The notes: a model not told the origin generated them from the sequence alone. 64,000 bases of DNA from Exiguobacterium sp. FSL W8-0210 (GCF_038006045.1 NZ_JBBOUK010000001.1:2955001-3019000); one strand, 5' to 3'. Positions 16,683 through 25,462 are shown, counted from the first letter of the stretch. Program-made: numbers and translations.

Positions 16683-17395
16683 GTGCCTTAACGAAAACGC
16701 CAAAAATTCCGGTTCTCGAGATTTTCGGACCAACGTTCCAAGGGGAAGGACGATCAATCGGTCAAAAGACGATGTTCGTCCGAACCGGTGGCTGCGACTA
16801 TTCCTGTTCGTGGTGTGACTCCGCCTTCACATGGGATGGTTCTGAAAAACCCGAACTCTTGACGGCAGAGACGATCATGGAACGCCTCGATGCACTCGGC
16901 TCTTACGGACATGTCACGATTTCCGGTGGGAACCCGTTACTTCATGCTTCGATCGGTACGCTGGTTGAGGCATTAAAAGAACGAAACATCACGATGTCGG
17001 TTGAGACACAAGGTTCTTACTGGCAAAATTGGTTGCTTGATATCGATGACGTCACACTCAGTCCTAAACCCCCTTCAAGTGGCATGAAGATTGATTTTGA
17101 TCGTTTGGATGTTTTTTTCAAGCGTCTACCGGAACAACAGCGTGCCGTTAAAATCGTTATTTTTGATGAGGCAGATCTCGACTTCGCGGCGATGATTTCA
17201 GAGCGATATGCCTTAAAAACGCTCTATCTATCACTTGGAAATCCGGATCCGCACGAAGAAGGAACGATCGCCCCACGGATGTTACACGATCTAAAAACAC
17301 TTTGGGAACGCGTCGCCCGTGATGAACGCTTTAATCACGCGCGTGTTCTACCACAATTACATGCCCTCGTTTTTGCAAACGACCGTGGCGTTTAA
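16679..17395 (+). CDS. queE: 7-carboxy-7-deazaguanine synthase (radical SAM)
   Basis: 238 aa. The radical-SAM cluster is C39-x3-C43-x2-C46 (GGCDYSCSWCDSAF), preceded by EIFGPTFQGEGRSIGQKTMF, and TISGGNPLL gives the SAM-binding glycines. Catalyses ring contraction of CPH4 to CDG. The start is the ATG overlapping the queD stop (16679); a GTG at 16664 lies within queD and is less likely. Confidence 0.94.
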   Translation: MSALTKTPKIPVLEIFGPTFQGEGRSIGQKTMFVRTGGCDYSCSWCDSAFTWDGSEKPELLTAETIMERLDALGSYGHVTISGGNPLLHASIGTLVEALKERNITMSVETQGSYWQNWLLDIDDVTLSPKPPSSGMKIDFDRLDVFFKRLPEQQRAVKIVIFDEADLDFAAMISERYALKTLYLSLGNPDPHEEGTIAPRMLHDLKTLWERVARDERFNHARVLPQLHALVFANDRGV

Positions 17396-17408
17396 GGAGA
17401 AATGATTC

Positions 17409-17897
17409 ATGCGACCTGAAGACTTAAACGATTTGTCATTACTCGGCCAAAAAGCCGTACCTTATATTTTCGAATACCAACCAGAAGTACTCGAAGCGTT
17501 TCCGAACCGCCATCCGGAAAATGATTACTTCGTGAAATTCAATGCACCAGAATTTACGAGCCTTTGCCCGATTACGAATCAACCGGACTTCGCGACGATC
17601 TACATTTCGTATATCCCGGATGAAAAACTCGTCGAATCGAAATCACTTAAATTGTATCTATTCAGCTTCCGTAATCACGGTGATTTCCACGAGAACTGCA
17701 TCAACGTCATCGGGAAAGATCTCGTGAAATTGATGGAACCGCGCTACCTCGAAGTGTGGGGGAAATTTACGCCACGTGGTGGAATTTCGATTGACCCGTA
17801 CTACAACTACGGAAAACCTGGTACAAAATATGAACGAATGGCAGAACATCGTCTATTCAATCACGATCTCTATCCTGAGACTGTCGATAATCGTTAA
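17409..17897 (+). CDS. queF: NADPH-dependent 7-cyano-7-deazaguanine reductase
   Basis: 162 aa single-domain (type I) nitrile reductase converting preQ0 to preQ1. The nucleophile is Cys53 in [12 protein letters not shown] with Asp60 as the acid, and the QueF motif is [17 protein letters not shown] lies before the ATG. It completes preQ1 synthesis, the product that the leader riboswitch senses; the GTP cyclohydrolase and Tgt/QueA/QueG steps are not in the window. Confidence 0.95.
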   Translation: MRPEDLNDLSLLGQKAVPYIFEYQPEVLEAFPNRHPENDYFVKFNAPEFTSLCPITNQPDFATIYISYIPDEKLVESKSLKLYLFSFRNHGDFHENCINVIGKDLVKLMEPRYLEVWGKFTPRGGISIDPYYNYGKPGTKYERMAEHRLFNHDLYPETVDNR

Positions 17898-17904
17898 ACG
17901 CTCA

Positions 17905-17942
17905 AAAGAGGAACAGTGGACTTTTCCACCGTTCCTCTTTTT
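17905..17942 (+). terminator. Terminator of queCDEF
   Basis: AAAGAGGAAC..GTTCCTCTTT with inner GTGGA/TCCAC, then TTTT. It also serves the convergent XRE gene. Confidence 0.85.
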
Positions 17943-17950
17943 CATACCTA

Positions 17951-18238
17951 TTAACTCGATGGGATGTCGATCAAGGTCGTACGATCGTGCTGACCGATGA
18001 CTTCAGATGACCAAATATAAATATGCCGTAACAAATGATCCGAAGTAATCTGCAAAGCACGGACCAGCCGCTCAATCATCGAAAAAGACGGATCCACAAT
18101 GCTATTTTCGATACATCGAATCACCTCAGGTGTCATTTTAGTCAATTCAGCTAATGTATGCTGATCTAACTGATGACGTTCTCGTAATGTACGAATCCGC
18201 TGACCGTACTGCCCGATCGGTTGAATCCCTTCTTTCAT
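17951..18238 (-). CDS. XRE-family small HTH protein
   Basis: 95 aa from the ATG at 18238 (a TTG at 18268 would add ten residues; neither start has a strong ribosome binding site). An HTH of the XRE type spans about residues 10-65 (YGQRIRTLRERHQLDQHTLAELTKM, then PEVIRCIENSIVDPSFSMIERLVRAL). The C-terminal 30 residues are not recognised. It is convergent with queF and divergent from the PTS gene; it might regulate either itself or that transporter, but no evidence decides this. Confidence 0.7.
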   Translation of the reverse strand: MKEGIQPIGQYGQRIRTLRERHQLDQHTLAELTKMTPEVIRCIENSIVDPSFSMIERLVRALQITSDHLLRHIYIWSSEVIGQHDRTTLIDIPSS

Positions 18239-18392
18239 CCGCCCAACATCTTTTCTTTTTGAAACCAAACAACGTTCACTGTAGTCTTATTCCCACTTTT
18301 TTTAAATCTGAATACCTTTCCGAACTATCAATTTTTAATCAAAATAAAATTTAAATATTTTTCTTATAAAACACTAGCTTTTTAAAAAGTTA

Positions 18393-18436
18393 TCGCTTAC
18401 AATTCTATATGCAAACGGTTGCATTAATCGCTTACA
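18393..18436 (+). promoter_or_regulatory. Operator region before the PTS EIICB gene
   Basis: TGCAAACGGTTGCA (18410-18423) is a near-perfect LacI-family palindrome with a central CG. It is flanked on both sides by the direct repeat ATCGCTTACA (18393-18402 and 18427-18436). Two positions differ from the CcpA cre pattern, so a dedicated LacI-type repressor is also possible. Confidence 0.55.
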
Positions 18437-18496
18437 TTATTGCACTGTTCTTACACACATATTAGAGAAAAAGAGATACAAAAGGAGTGAATGATC

Positions 18497-20158
18497 TTGA
18501 AAAATGCTATTTCGTTCGATTTTTGGCAAAAACTCGGTAAAGCCTTGATGGTCGTCATCGCGGTTATGCCTGCTGCAGGAATCATGATCTCGGTCGGGAA
18601 ACTGATCGGCATGTATGGAGGCGATATCGCGTTAATGCAAACGATTGCTCGAATCGTTGAAGATTTAGGTTGGGCTATCATTACGAACCTTCATGTCTTA
18701 TTCGCCGTCGCGATTGGTGGGTCATGGGCAAAAGAACGTGCTGGTGGTGCGTTCGCAGCGTTACTCGCCTTCATTTTGATCAACCGTGTCACAGGAGCTA
18801 TCTTCGGTGTCAACGCTGACATGATCGCGGACCCAAAAGCAACGGTCGATTCATTGCTTGGTTCTGAGCTCATCGTAAAAGATTATTTCACTTCAGTTTT
18901 AGGGGCACCTGCTCTCAACATGGGAGTATTCGTCGGAATCATCTCTGGTTTCCTTGGTGCCGTTCTCTTTAATAAATTTTATAACTTCAGTAAATTGCCA
19001 GATGCGCTTGCATTCTTCAACGGAAAACGTTTTGTACCATTCGTCGTCATTGGTGGATCAGTCGTTGCAGCATTCGCCTTATCACTCGTTTGGCCGTTCG
19101 TTCAAGGCTTATTGAATGACTTCGGTCGCTGGATTGCCTCTTCACGTGATTCTGCACCGATCATTGCACCGTTCGTATACGGTACACTCGAGCGTCTATT
19201 ACTTCCGTTCGGTCTTCATCACATGTTGACTGTCCCGATGAACTACACGGAACTCGGTGGAACGTACAAAATCCTGACAGGTGCTGCTCAAGGATCGACG
19301 GTTGCTGGTCAAGATCCGCTTTGGTTAGCTTGGATCACTGACCTCGTTAATTTAAAACAAGCCGGCAACACACAAGGATACAATGACTTAATCAACAGTG
19401 TCGTTCCTGCTCGTTTTAAAGAAGGACAAGTCGTCACATCACTTGCTTCATTGATTGGTATTGCTGTCGCAATGTACATGTCAGTTGATGAAGATAAGAA
19501 GAAAGCATACAAACCTGTCTTCTTATCTGCTGGACTTGCAGTTTTCTTGACAGGTGTCACGGAGCCAATCGAATTCATGTTCATGTTCATCGCTCCTGTT
19601 CTTTACGTCATCTATGCTGTGCTCACGGGTGTTGCTTTCGCACTAGCAGATGTCATGCATCTTCGGATTCACGCATTCGGTGCGATCGAACTCTTGACGC
19701 GGATTCCATTGATTGCAAAAGCTGGATTAATTGGTGATTTAATTCGTTTCATCGGTGTCTGTGTGTTCTTCTTCTTCTTGAACTTCTTCACGTTCCGTTT
19801 CGTCATCAAGAAGTTCAACTATGCGACACCAGGTCGTAACGGGAACTATCTGGACGATATCAACGTATCTACAACTGAAGCTTCAGGTGAGGCTGCTGCG
19901 ACATCAGCTCCTGCCGACGATTCGCAAGCTTCACAAATCATCGATTTGCTTGGTGGACAGCAAAACATCGAGGACGTCGATGCCTGCATGACGCGTCTTC
20001 GTGTCACTGTCAAAGATCCAGCGCTTGTTGCAAAAGAAGCAGACTGGAAAGCAAACGGTGCACTTGGTCTGATCCTTAAGAACAATGGCGTGCAAGCCAT
20101 CTACGGTCCAAAAGCCGATATCTTAAAATCAGATATCCAAGACCGGATCGGCGCATAA
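18497..20158 (+). CDS. PTS EIICB permease, glucose/maltose family
   Basis: 553 aa membrane permease that takes up and phosphorylates a hexose or alpha-glucoside. The EIIC part has about ten hydrophobic segments and family motifs LPFGLHHMLTVPMNYTELGG and GVTEPIEFMFMFIAP; a Ser/Ala-rich linker leads to a C-terminal EIIB with phospho-Cys497 in VDACMTRLRV. No EIIA is attached, so a separate EIIA(Glc) is needed. The TTG at 18497 is preferred: AAAGGAG ends 9 bases before it but only 3 bases before the ATG at 18491. The substrate is not assigned; the adjacent EEP gene occurs with such permeases in other lactic-type Firmicutes as I recall. Confidence 0.85.
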   Translation: MKNAISFDFWQKLGKALMVVIAVMPAAGIMISVGKLIGMYGGDIALMQTIARIVEDLGWAIITNLHVLFAVAIGGSWAKERAGGAFAALLAFILINRVTGAIFGVNADMIADPKATVDSLLGSELIVKDYFTSVLGAPALNMGVFVGIISGFLGAVLFNKFYNFSKLPDALAFFNGKRFVPFVVIGGSVVAAFALSLVWPFVQGLLNDFGRWIASSRDSAPIIAPFVYGTLERLLLPFGLHHMLTVPMNYTELGGTYKILTGAAQGSTVAGQDPLWLAWITDLVNLKQAGNTQGYNDLINSVVPARFKEGQVVTSLASLIGIAVAMYMSVDEDKKKAYKPVFLSAGLAVFLTGVTEPIEFMFMFIAPVLYVIYAVLTGVAFALADVMHLRIHAFGAIELLTRIPLIAKAGLIGDLIRFIGVCVFFFFLNFFTFRFVIKKFNYATPGRNGNYLDDINVSTTEASGEAAATSAPADDSQASQIIDLLGGQQNIEDVDACMTRLRVTVKDPALVAKEADWKANGALGLILKNNGVQAIYGPKADILKSDIQDRIGA

Positions 20159-20182
20159 ACCTGCGAGATTAGGGAACTACCT

Positions 20183-20216
20183 AAAGGTGAAGCTCTTTTA
20201 TAAGAGTTTCACCTTT
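20183..20216 (+). terminator. Terminator or attenuator after PTS EIICB
   Basis: AAAGGTGAA..TTCACCTTT with inner CTCTT/AAGAG; weak T-run, so some readthrough into the EEP gene is possible. Confidence 0.6.
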
Positions 20217-20244
20217 CTTATTTGAAAAATCAGGAGGACCACTC

Positions 20245-21048
20245 ATGCGTCTACTCACACTAAATTGTCATTCGTGGCAGGAAGAACAGCCACTCGAAAA
20301 ATTAAACCAGATCGTTCAACAAATTCTCGCTCAAGATTATGATGTCATCGCACTGCAAGAAGTGAGTCAATTGATGGATACACCCATCGTCTATGACGAT
20401 GTGCGCAACGATAATTTTGCCTATTTGATCCAGCAAGCGTTAAAAGAACAAGGTCAAACCTACTCCCTCGTCTGGGATTTTGCTCATATCGGCTATGATA
20501 AGTATGAAGAAGGACTCGCTCTTTTGACGAAACATCCAATCTTAAAATCGGACAGTTATTATGTTAGTCGTAGTCAAGATACATTCGATTGGAAATCACG
20601 AAAAATCGTCCGTGCGACGATCCAAGTCGACGGTACACCGATTACGTTCAATACATGTCATCTTGGCTGGTGGGCAGATGAAGTCGAACCGTTCCAGGAA
20701 CAATTCAATCATTTGATGGCTCGGATGGATCCACTCGAATGGACATTCTTCCTCGGTGATTTCAACAACGATGCCTTAGAACGAAATACAGGTTATGACT
20801 ATATGATGCAACGGGGATTGCACGATGTCTTCCTGCTAGCTAAGGAAACAGTCGGAATTGAGACGATCAATGGCAACATCGATGGATGGGAAGACAATCA
20901 ACAAGGATTGCGGATTGATCTCGTCTTATCGAATCGGAAAATTGACGTTGAACGCGTCGGTGTCGTGTTTGATGGGATTCACGGTCCCGTCGTTTCCGAT
21001 CACTACGGGGTTGAGGTCGATATTCAGATTCAAAAAAATGAATATTAA
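20245..21048 (+). CDS. Endonuclease/exonuclease/phosphatase-family hydrolase
   Basis: 267 aa, cytosolic, EEP fold. Metal- and phosphate-binding elements are in the usual order: LNCHSW near residue 6, ALQEVSQL near 36, FNTCHLGWW, FLGDFNNDA, RIDLVLSNRK and PVVSDHYGVEV at the end. The family hydrolyses phosphodiesters or phosphoesters in DNA, RNA, sphingolipids or sugar phosphates; the target cannot be chosen. CAGGAGG is upstream, and the gene follows the PTS permease, suggesting a linked metabolic or housecleaning role. Confidence 0.82.
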   Translation: MRLLTLNCHSWQEEQPLEKLNQIVQQILAQDYDVIALQEVSQLMDTPIVYDDVRNDNFAYLIQQALKEQGQTYSLVWDFAHIGYDKYEEGLALLTKHPILKSDSYYVSRSQDTFDWKSRKIVRATIQVDGTPITFNTCHLGWWADEVEPFQEQFNHLMARMDPLEWTFFLGDFNNDALERNTGYDYMMQRGLHDVFLLAKETVGIETINGNIDGWEDNQQGLRIDLVLSNRKIDVERVGVVFDGIHGPVVSDHYGVEVDIQIQKNEY

Positions 21049-21051
21049 GTA

Positions 21052-21081
21052 TTGACAACGCTTTCTTTTCTCCTTTAAGAT
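21052..21081 (+). promoter_or_regulatory. sacP promoter with overlapping CcpA cre site
   Basis: TTGACA, 18 bases, TAAGAT. TGACAACGCTTTCT (21053-21066) matches the cre pattern TGWNANCGNTNWCA at all but the last position and overlaps the -35, as expected for catabolite repression. Confidence 0.7.
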
Positions 21082-21100
21082 GAAATCAAATCAATAGTGC

Positions 21101-21176
21101 GGATTGTGACAGTACGGCTGGCAAGACCGAAATGACACCTCGTTAGGAGAGGTGTTGTTCGGTCTTGCCTTTTTTT
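21101..21176 (+). promoter_or_regulatory. RAT antiterminator and overlapping terminator before sacP
   Basis: GGATTGTGAC..GGCTGGCAAGACCGAAA (21101-21132) matches the ribonucleic antiterminator of the B. subtilis sacPA type, as recalled. Its 3' half is also the 5' arm of the terminator GGCAAGACCGAA..TTCGGTCTTGCC plus seven T (21120-21176). Binding of a SacT/SacY-type protein would prevent the terminator. Confidence 0.88.
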
Positions 21177-21217
21177 GTCTCATTCAGCACGTTTCATGAA
21201 AAAGGAGGACTTTTCCG

Positions 21218-22630
21218 ATGGATTATCAACAAACTGCTAAACGTGTGCTCGAACTCGTCGGCGGACGTGAGAACATCATCACTGCCGCTCACTGTGCGAC
21301 ACGCTTACGCCTTGTCTTGCATGACGAATCAAAGGTCGATCAAGCGGCACTTGAAGATTTGGATGGTGTAAGTGGTGCCTTCTCGAGCTCTGGTCAATAT
21401 CAAATCATCTTCGGGACCGGTACCGTTAATAAGGTATTCGCTGCGTTTGCACCACTCGCTGGTGTGAAAGTCGATGGAGAAGAGCCACTCGACGTTAAAA
21501 AGGCTGCATCGCAAAAATTAAACCCGTTCGCCCGTCTTGCCCGTTCGCTCTCGAACGTCTTCGTTCCACTCATTCCGGCAATCGTCGCAGCTGGTCTCTT
21601 GATGGGATTACTCGGTATGATCAAGGCATTCGGTTGGGTCGAGGGCAATTCGCCGATCGTTCAACTACTTGATATGTTCTCGTCTTCAGCCTTCATCATC
21701 TTACCGATTCTGATCGGTTTCTCGGCAGCTCGTGAATTCGGTGCAAATCCGTATCTCGGTGCCGTCATCGGGGGAATCATGACACACCCGTCCCTCTTGA
21801 ATCCATGGACACTTGGGAACAGTGATCCTGAAGTCATGAAATTCCTCGGAATGAACATCGAGTTAATCGGATACCAAGGAACGGTCTTCCCGGTTCTCTT
21901 AACTGTCTGGGTCATGGCAAAGATTGAACAACAAGTCCGGAAACGAACACCCGAGACGCTCGACTTACTCGTCACACCATTCGTTACGGTCCTCGTCACT
22001 GGTTTCCTGGCGTTGATCGTCATCGGTCCAATCGGAACGTTGCTCGGGAAAGGAATCTCATTCGTACTCGTCTTCTTCTACGAACAGTTCTCAGTCGTCG
22101 CTGGTCTCCTCTTTGGTGGACTTTACTCGACGATCGTCATCACTGGGATGCATCACAGTTTCCATGCAATCGAAGCAGGGTTACTTGCCGATAAAAGTAT
22201 CGGAAAGAACTTCCTTTTACCGATCTGGTCGATGGCGAACGTCGCTCAAGGCGGTGCCGGACTTGCCGTCTACTTCTTGACAAAGAACGTCAAACTCAAA
22301 GCACTTGCCCTACCGTCTGCGTTCTCAGCCTTTCTCGGTATCACGGAACCTGTCATCTACGGCGTCAACTTACGTCTTGGAAAACCATTCATCGGCGGTG
22401 CAATCGGTGGTGCGATTGGTGGCGGTTATGTCGTCTTGACGCAAGTCGCGGCGAACGCCTACGGACTAACTGGAATCCCGATGATCGCGATCGTCGCCCC
22501 GCTCGGTGCAACGAATTTGATCAACTACCTCGTTGGATTCGTGATTGCGGTCGTCACTGCTTTTGTTTCGACTGTCGTCTTGATGCGTCTTGATGCACGT
22601 AAACAAAAAGAAACAGACATTGCTGCTTAA
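21218..22630 (+). CDS. sacP: Sucrose-specific PTS EIIBC
   Basis: 470 aa. The N-terminal EIIB has phospho-Cys26 in ITAAHCATRLRLVL; the EIIC domain has about ten membrane segments with ITEPVIYGVNLRLGKPF and ITGMHHSFHAIEAGLL. Imports sucrose as sucrose-6-phosphate and relies on an external EIIA(Glc). The whole sequence resembles B. subtilis SacP. AAAGGAGG precedes the ATG. Expression depends on the upstream RAT and cre. A closely related trehalose or beta-glucoside permease is less likely because sucrose-type regulator and fructokinase follow. Confidence 0.88.
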   Translation: MDYQQTAKRVLELVGGRENIITAAHCATRLRLVLHDESKVDQAALEDLDGVSGAFSSSGQYQIIFGTGTVNKVFAAFAPLAGVKVDGEEPLDVKKAASQKLNPFARLARSLSNVFVPLIPAIVAAGLLMGLLGMIKAFGWVEGNSPIVQLLDMFSSSAFIILPILIGFSAAREFGANPYLGAVIGGIMTHPSLLNPWTLGNSDPEVMKFLGMNIELIGYQGTVFPVLLTVWVMAKIEQQVRKRTPETLDLLVTPFVTVLVTGFLALIVIGPIGTLLGKGISFVLVFFYEQFSVVAGLLFGGLYSTIVITGMHHSFHAIEAGLLADKSIGKNFLLPIWSMANVAQGGAGLAVYFLTKNVKLKALALPSAFSAFLGITEPVIYGVNLRLGKPFIGGAIGGAIGGGYVVLTQVAANAYGLTGIPMIAIVAPLGATNLINYLVGFVIAVVTAFVSTVVLMRLDARKQKETDIAA

Positions 22631-22636
22631 TCCTTC

Positions 22637-22677
22637 ATGCGACCAAACCGGGTCCACTGACTCGGTGGTCGCATTTG
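22637..22677 (+). terminator. Terminator of sacP
   Basis: ATGCGACCA..TGGTCGCAT followed by TTTGT; short T-run. Confidence 0.6.
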
Positions 22678-22681
22678 TCGG

Positions 22682-22711
22682 TTCGCAAAGCGTCTACGTT
22701 CGCTTTATAAT
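22682..22711 (+). promoter_or_regulatory. Candidate promoter of the antiterminator gene
   Basis: Perfect TATAAT at 22706-22711 with TTCGCA 18 bases upstream. Confidence 0.5.
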
Positions 22712-22741
22712 AAAGAAAAGACTGGAAAGGAGGACGTCAGG

Positions 22742-23599
22742 CTGATTATTCATAAAATCCTCAACAACAATGCAGTTGTCGTTAAAGAAAATGGACAAGA
22801 ACGCATCGTCATGGGACCCGGTATCGCCTTTGGAAAAAAGAAAAAAGATCCGATCCAAGCGACGAAGATCGAAAAAATGTTCATCCCTTCGTTTGAAAAT
22901 GCGGAACAGTTCAAAGAGATTCTGACGACGACACCACTCGAGATCATCGACTTATCCGAACGCATCATCTCGCATGCAGAAGGTGAACTTCAGACGCCGT
23001 TTCATGACTATATTCATGTCAGTCTGACGGATCACCTCGCTCATGCCGTACGGCTAGCACGTGAACAACTCGTCGTGCATAATCGACTAGCGGAAGAGAT
23101 TCGTCTTTTATATGGACCGGAGTATGCGATCGGAGAATGGGCAGTCCTTGAAATCGAACGCGCGTTACAGGTCACCCTCCCTAAAGAAGAAGCAGCGAAC
23201 ATCGCGCTTCACTTATATAATGCACGCCAGACTCATCCGAACATGGCAACTGCTTTGCAGACGGTGACGTTACTCAATGAACTGCGCGAACAGATTGAAG
23301 TCTTTTTTGGACAAACGATCGAGACCTCATCGATGACGTATTATCGTTTCTTCACGCATATGAAATTGGTCCTCGCCCGAATTGAACAAGGAGAAACCTT
23401 ACACGACATGGATGATGTGATTTTATCTGCCGTCAAAACACGTTATGCTGAGGCTTATGCCTGTGCGAGTCAAATGGGCAATTGGTTGACTGTCGAACTC
23501 GATACACGTGTACCTGAATCAGAAATCGGCTATATGGCTTTACACATCGAACGGATTCGTCCGGATCTTGAAAGGAGTTCTACGTATGAAAATCTTTAG
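22742..23599 (+). CDS. sacT: BglG/SacT-family transcription antiterminator with CTG start
   Basis: 285 aa. The RNA-binding CAT domain (residues 1-55) begins (M)IIHKILNNNAVVVKENGQ, which is reached only if translation starts at the CTG at 22742; AAAGGAGG ends 8 bases before it, and the next in-frame ATG (22811) would delete 23 residues of the RNA-binding domain. Two PRD domains follow, with their phosphorylatable His in SLTDHLAHAV (about residue 98), NIALHLYNARQ, YRFFTHMKL and GYMALHIERI. Binds the RAT before sacP when sucrose is present. SacT versus SacY cannot be separated by sequence alone. Overlaps the fructokinase by 14 bases. Confidence 0.85.
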   Translation: MIIHKILNNNAVVVKENGQERIVMGPGIAFGKKKKDPIQATKIEKMFIPSFENAEQFKEILTTTPLEIIDLSERIISHAEGELQTPFHDYIHVSLTDHLAHAVRLAREQLVVHNRLAEEIRLLYGPEYAIGEWAVLEIERALQVTLPKEEAANIALHLYNARQTHPNMATALQTVTLLNELREQIEVFFGQTIETSSMTYYRFFTHMKLVLARIEQGETLHDMDDVILSAVKTRYAEAYACASQMGNWLTVELDTRVPESEIGYMALHIERIRPDLERSSTYENL

Positions 23600-24521
23600 T
23601 TTGGGGGAAGCATTGATTGATTTGATTCCTCTTGATGCTGAAAACATGACGTTTCAAAAAAATCCTGGAGGTGCTCCTGCCAATGTCTCTGTCGGACTCG
23701 CTCGATTAGGCGCTGATAGTTATTTTCTTGGAGCTGTCGGTGATGATTCGATGGGACACTTCTTGAAAGATACGTTACATCATTATGGTGTTCGTACCGA
23801 TCATCTCGTCCACGATTCGACGCAAAAAACAGGACTTGTGCTCGTTACGAACGGTCAGGATGGAGAGCGGTCGTTCGAGTTCATCAACGCGGAGCGCGCT
23901 GATATGCAATTTCACGAAACACATGTCCCGGAGGATTTCACATCCGTCGATTTATTACACATCGGTTCGATTTCTTTAATCACTGGAGAATCCGTCAACG
24001 CGACACGAAAAGCCATCGCACGTGCAAAAGCACACGAAGTACCGGTTTCTTACGATCCGAACTTACGAGAGTCGTTATGGCCGAATCTTGACGAAGCGCG
24101 GACGACGATCCGGTCTGTCCTACCGGATGCACAAATCGTCAAACTTGCTGAGGAAGAATTGACGTTTCTAACTGGACAAACGAATCTTGATGACGGGGCT
24201 GCTGAATTGTTAGCTGAATATCCGATTCGTCTTCTTGCCATCACGCGAGGAAGTGAAGGATCGATTCTCTATACGGATCGTGCGATGGCTGTCATCGATG
24301 CGATTACGGTCGACGCAATCGATACGACAGGAGCTGGAGATGCCTTCATGTCCGGTTTACTCTACCAGTGTGCGTTACGCGATTTTTCATTTGATTGGTC
24401 TGAAGATGAACTTCGCGACATCGGTCGATTCGCAGCGATTTCAGGCGGACTTGCTGCTTCCGTCAAAGGAGCGATGGCTGCTTTGCCAACGCTCGACGAA
24501 GTCGCTCATCGCTTGAGTTGA
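23586..24521 (+). CDS. scrK: PfkB-family fructokinase
   Basis: 311 aa cytosolic ribokinase-fold enzyme, most likely ATP-dependent fructokinase in sucrose catabolism. N-terminal signature GGAPANVSVGLARLGADS and C-terminal DTTGAGDAFMSGLLY with the catalytic Asp are intact. The ATG at 23586 is supported by AAAGGAG 8 bases upstream and lies inside the antiterminator gene, so translation is probably coupled. Other PfkB substrates (for example 2-keto-3-deoxygluconate) cannot be excluded, but the sucrose context favours fructose. Confidence 0.88.
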   Translation: MKIFSLGEALIDLIPLDAENMTFQKNPGGAPANVSVGLARLGADSYFLGAVGDDSMGHFLKDTLHHYGVRTDHLVHDSTQKTGLVLVTNGQDGERSFEFINAERADMQFHETHVPEDFTSVDLLHIGSISLITGESVNATRKAIARAKAHEVPVSYDPNLRESLWPNLDEARTTIRSVLPDAQIVKLAEEELTFLTGQTNLDDGAAELLAEYPIRLLAITRGSEGSILYTDRAMAVIDAITVDAIDTTGAGDAFMSGLLYQCALRDFSFDWSEDELRDIGRFAAISGGLAASVKGAMAALPTLDEVAHRLS

Positions 24522-24541
24522 ATCGATGACTCAGTAGAAAT

Positions 24542-24589
24542 AAGGATGGAGAGATTCCGGACTCAGTGCCGAAATCTCTCCATCCTTTT
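24542..24589. terminator. Bidirectional terminator
   Basis: AAGGATGGAGAGATT..AATCTCTCCATCCTT followed by TT; very stable hairpin between convergent genes. Confidence 0.88.
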
Positions 24590-24608
24590 CGTTTGATTGA
24601 TGAATCGA

Positions 24609-25304
24609 TTAAGGTGTATCGATAAATCGTTTGATTTCATCTAATGACTCATCCTGTTGTTCTTTTGACGTTAATGGGCTGCTATTGTCCCCTTTTTGTC
24701 GACCGTACATACCAAAGTTCGCGTGGTTCCCTTGCTTGATTTCATGGAATACCGCATCTTTTCGAACGTCCTGTTTACTTTTTTCGATATCAGCGACTGG
24801 TAAGACACCATCTCGTCCCCCATAAATCGTCAACGAGGGCACATCAATCGAATCAATCGGATAGGACGCGAGGAAAACGATCCCCTTAATTTTTGGATGT
24901 TGTTCAACGATCGTTGAAGCTGCGCTTCCACCGAGCGAATGCCCGATCAGATACCATTTTTTGATTTGCGGATATTCCTCGATGATATCGAGTCCTTCGT
25001 TTGAGTCAAGCAACGCAATCCGAAACGGTAGCTTCGGGATGACGACGAAGTGCCCGTCTTTCGCTAGTTGCTTACCGTAATAACTGTAGGCCGCTGCATC
25101 GACTTTTGCCCCTTGATAAAAGATGAATCCGACATCACTCGTCTTCTTTCCAAATGTCAGTTGACGGGGTGTATCTGTCTCCACGTAAGACTTCGCTTGC
25201 GTAGAAGCATCATAGTCGAACTGTGCCCAAATCATGAAGGCAACTACGAGCAGTGCCAACAGCGCAGCAATCGTTCCAATGATTCGTATACTCCATTTTT
25301 TCAT
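24609..25304 (-). CDS. Membrane-anchored alpha/beta hydrolase
   Basis: 231 aa. Residues about 7-28 form a single hydrophobic N-terminal segment, so the catalytic part probably faces outside. The hydrolase triad is visible: Ser in GHSLGGSAA, Asp in YGGRDGVLP and His in GNHANFGMYG. The family resembles dienelactone-hydrolase/peptidase-like alpha/beta hydrolases; the substrate is unknown. The ATG at 25304 is preceded by GGAGGG; a longer frame to 25337 has no ribosome binding site. Confidence 0.82.
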   Translation of the reverse strand: MKKWSIRIIGTIAALLALLVVAFMIWAQFDYDASTQAKSYVETDTPRQLTFGKKTSDVGFIFYQGAKVDAAAYSYYGKQLAKDGHFVVIPKLPFRIALLDSNEGLDIIEEYPQIKKWYLIGHSLGGSAASTIVEQHPKIKGIVFLASYPIDSIDVPSLTIYGGRDGVLPVADIEKSKQDVRKDAVFHEIKQGNHANFGMYGRQKGDNSSPLTSKEQQDESLDEIKRFIDTP

Positions 25305-25462
25305 CTCATTCCCTCCCGTTATCGTTATACCCCACATTATGTGTTAAATCACATACGAAAACAAATATTAGAATTTTCAGTCATTGTAAGCATCCCTATC
25401 GCTTTTTCATGAATTAGTTTAAGATGAAACCAATATTGTTTTTTCGAAAGGAGATTCACGTT

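Noticed and set aside
18497-20158. First PTS gene called as a sucrose permease
   Set aside because: Its domain order is EIIC-EIIB and its motifs fit the glucose/maltose family; the sucrose-type permease is the second one.
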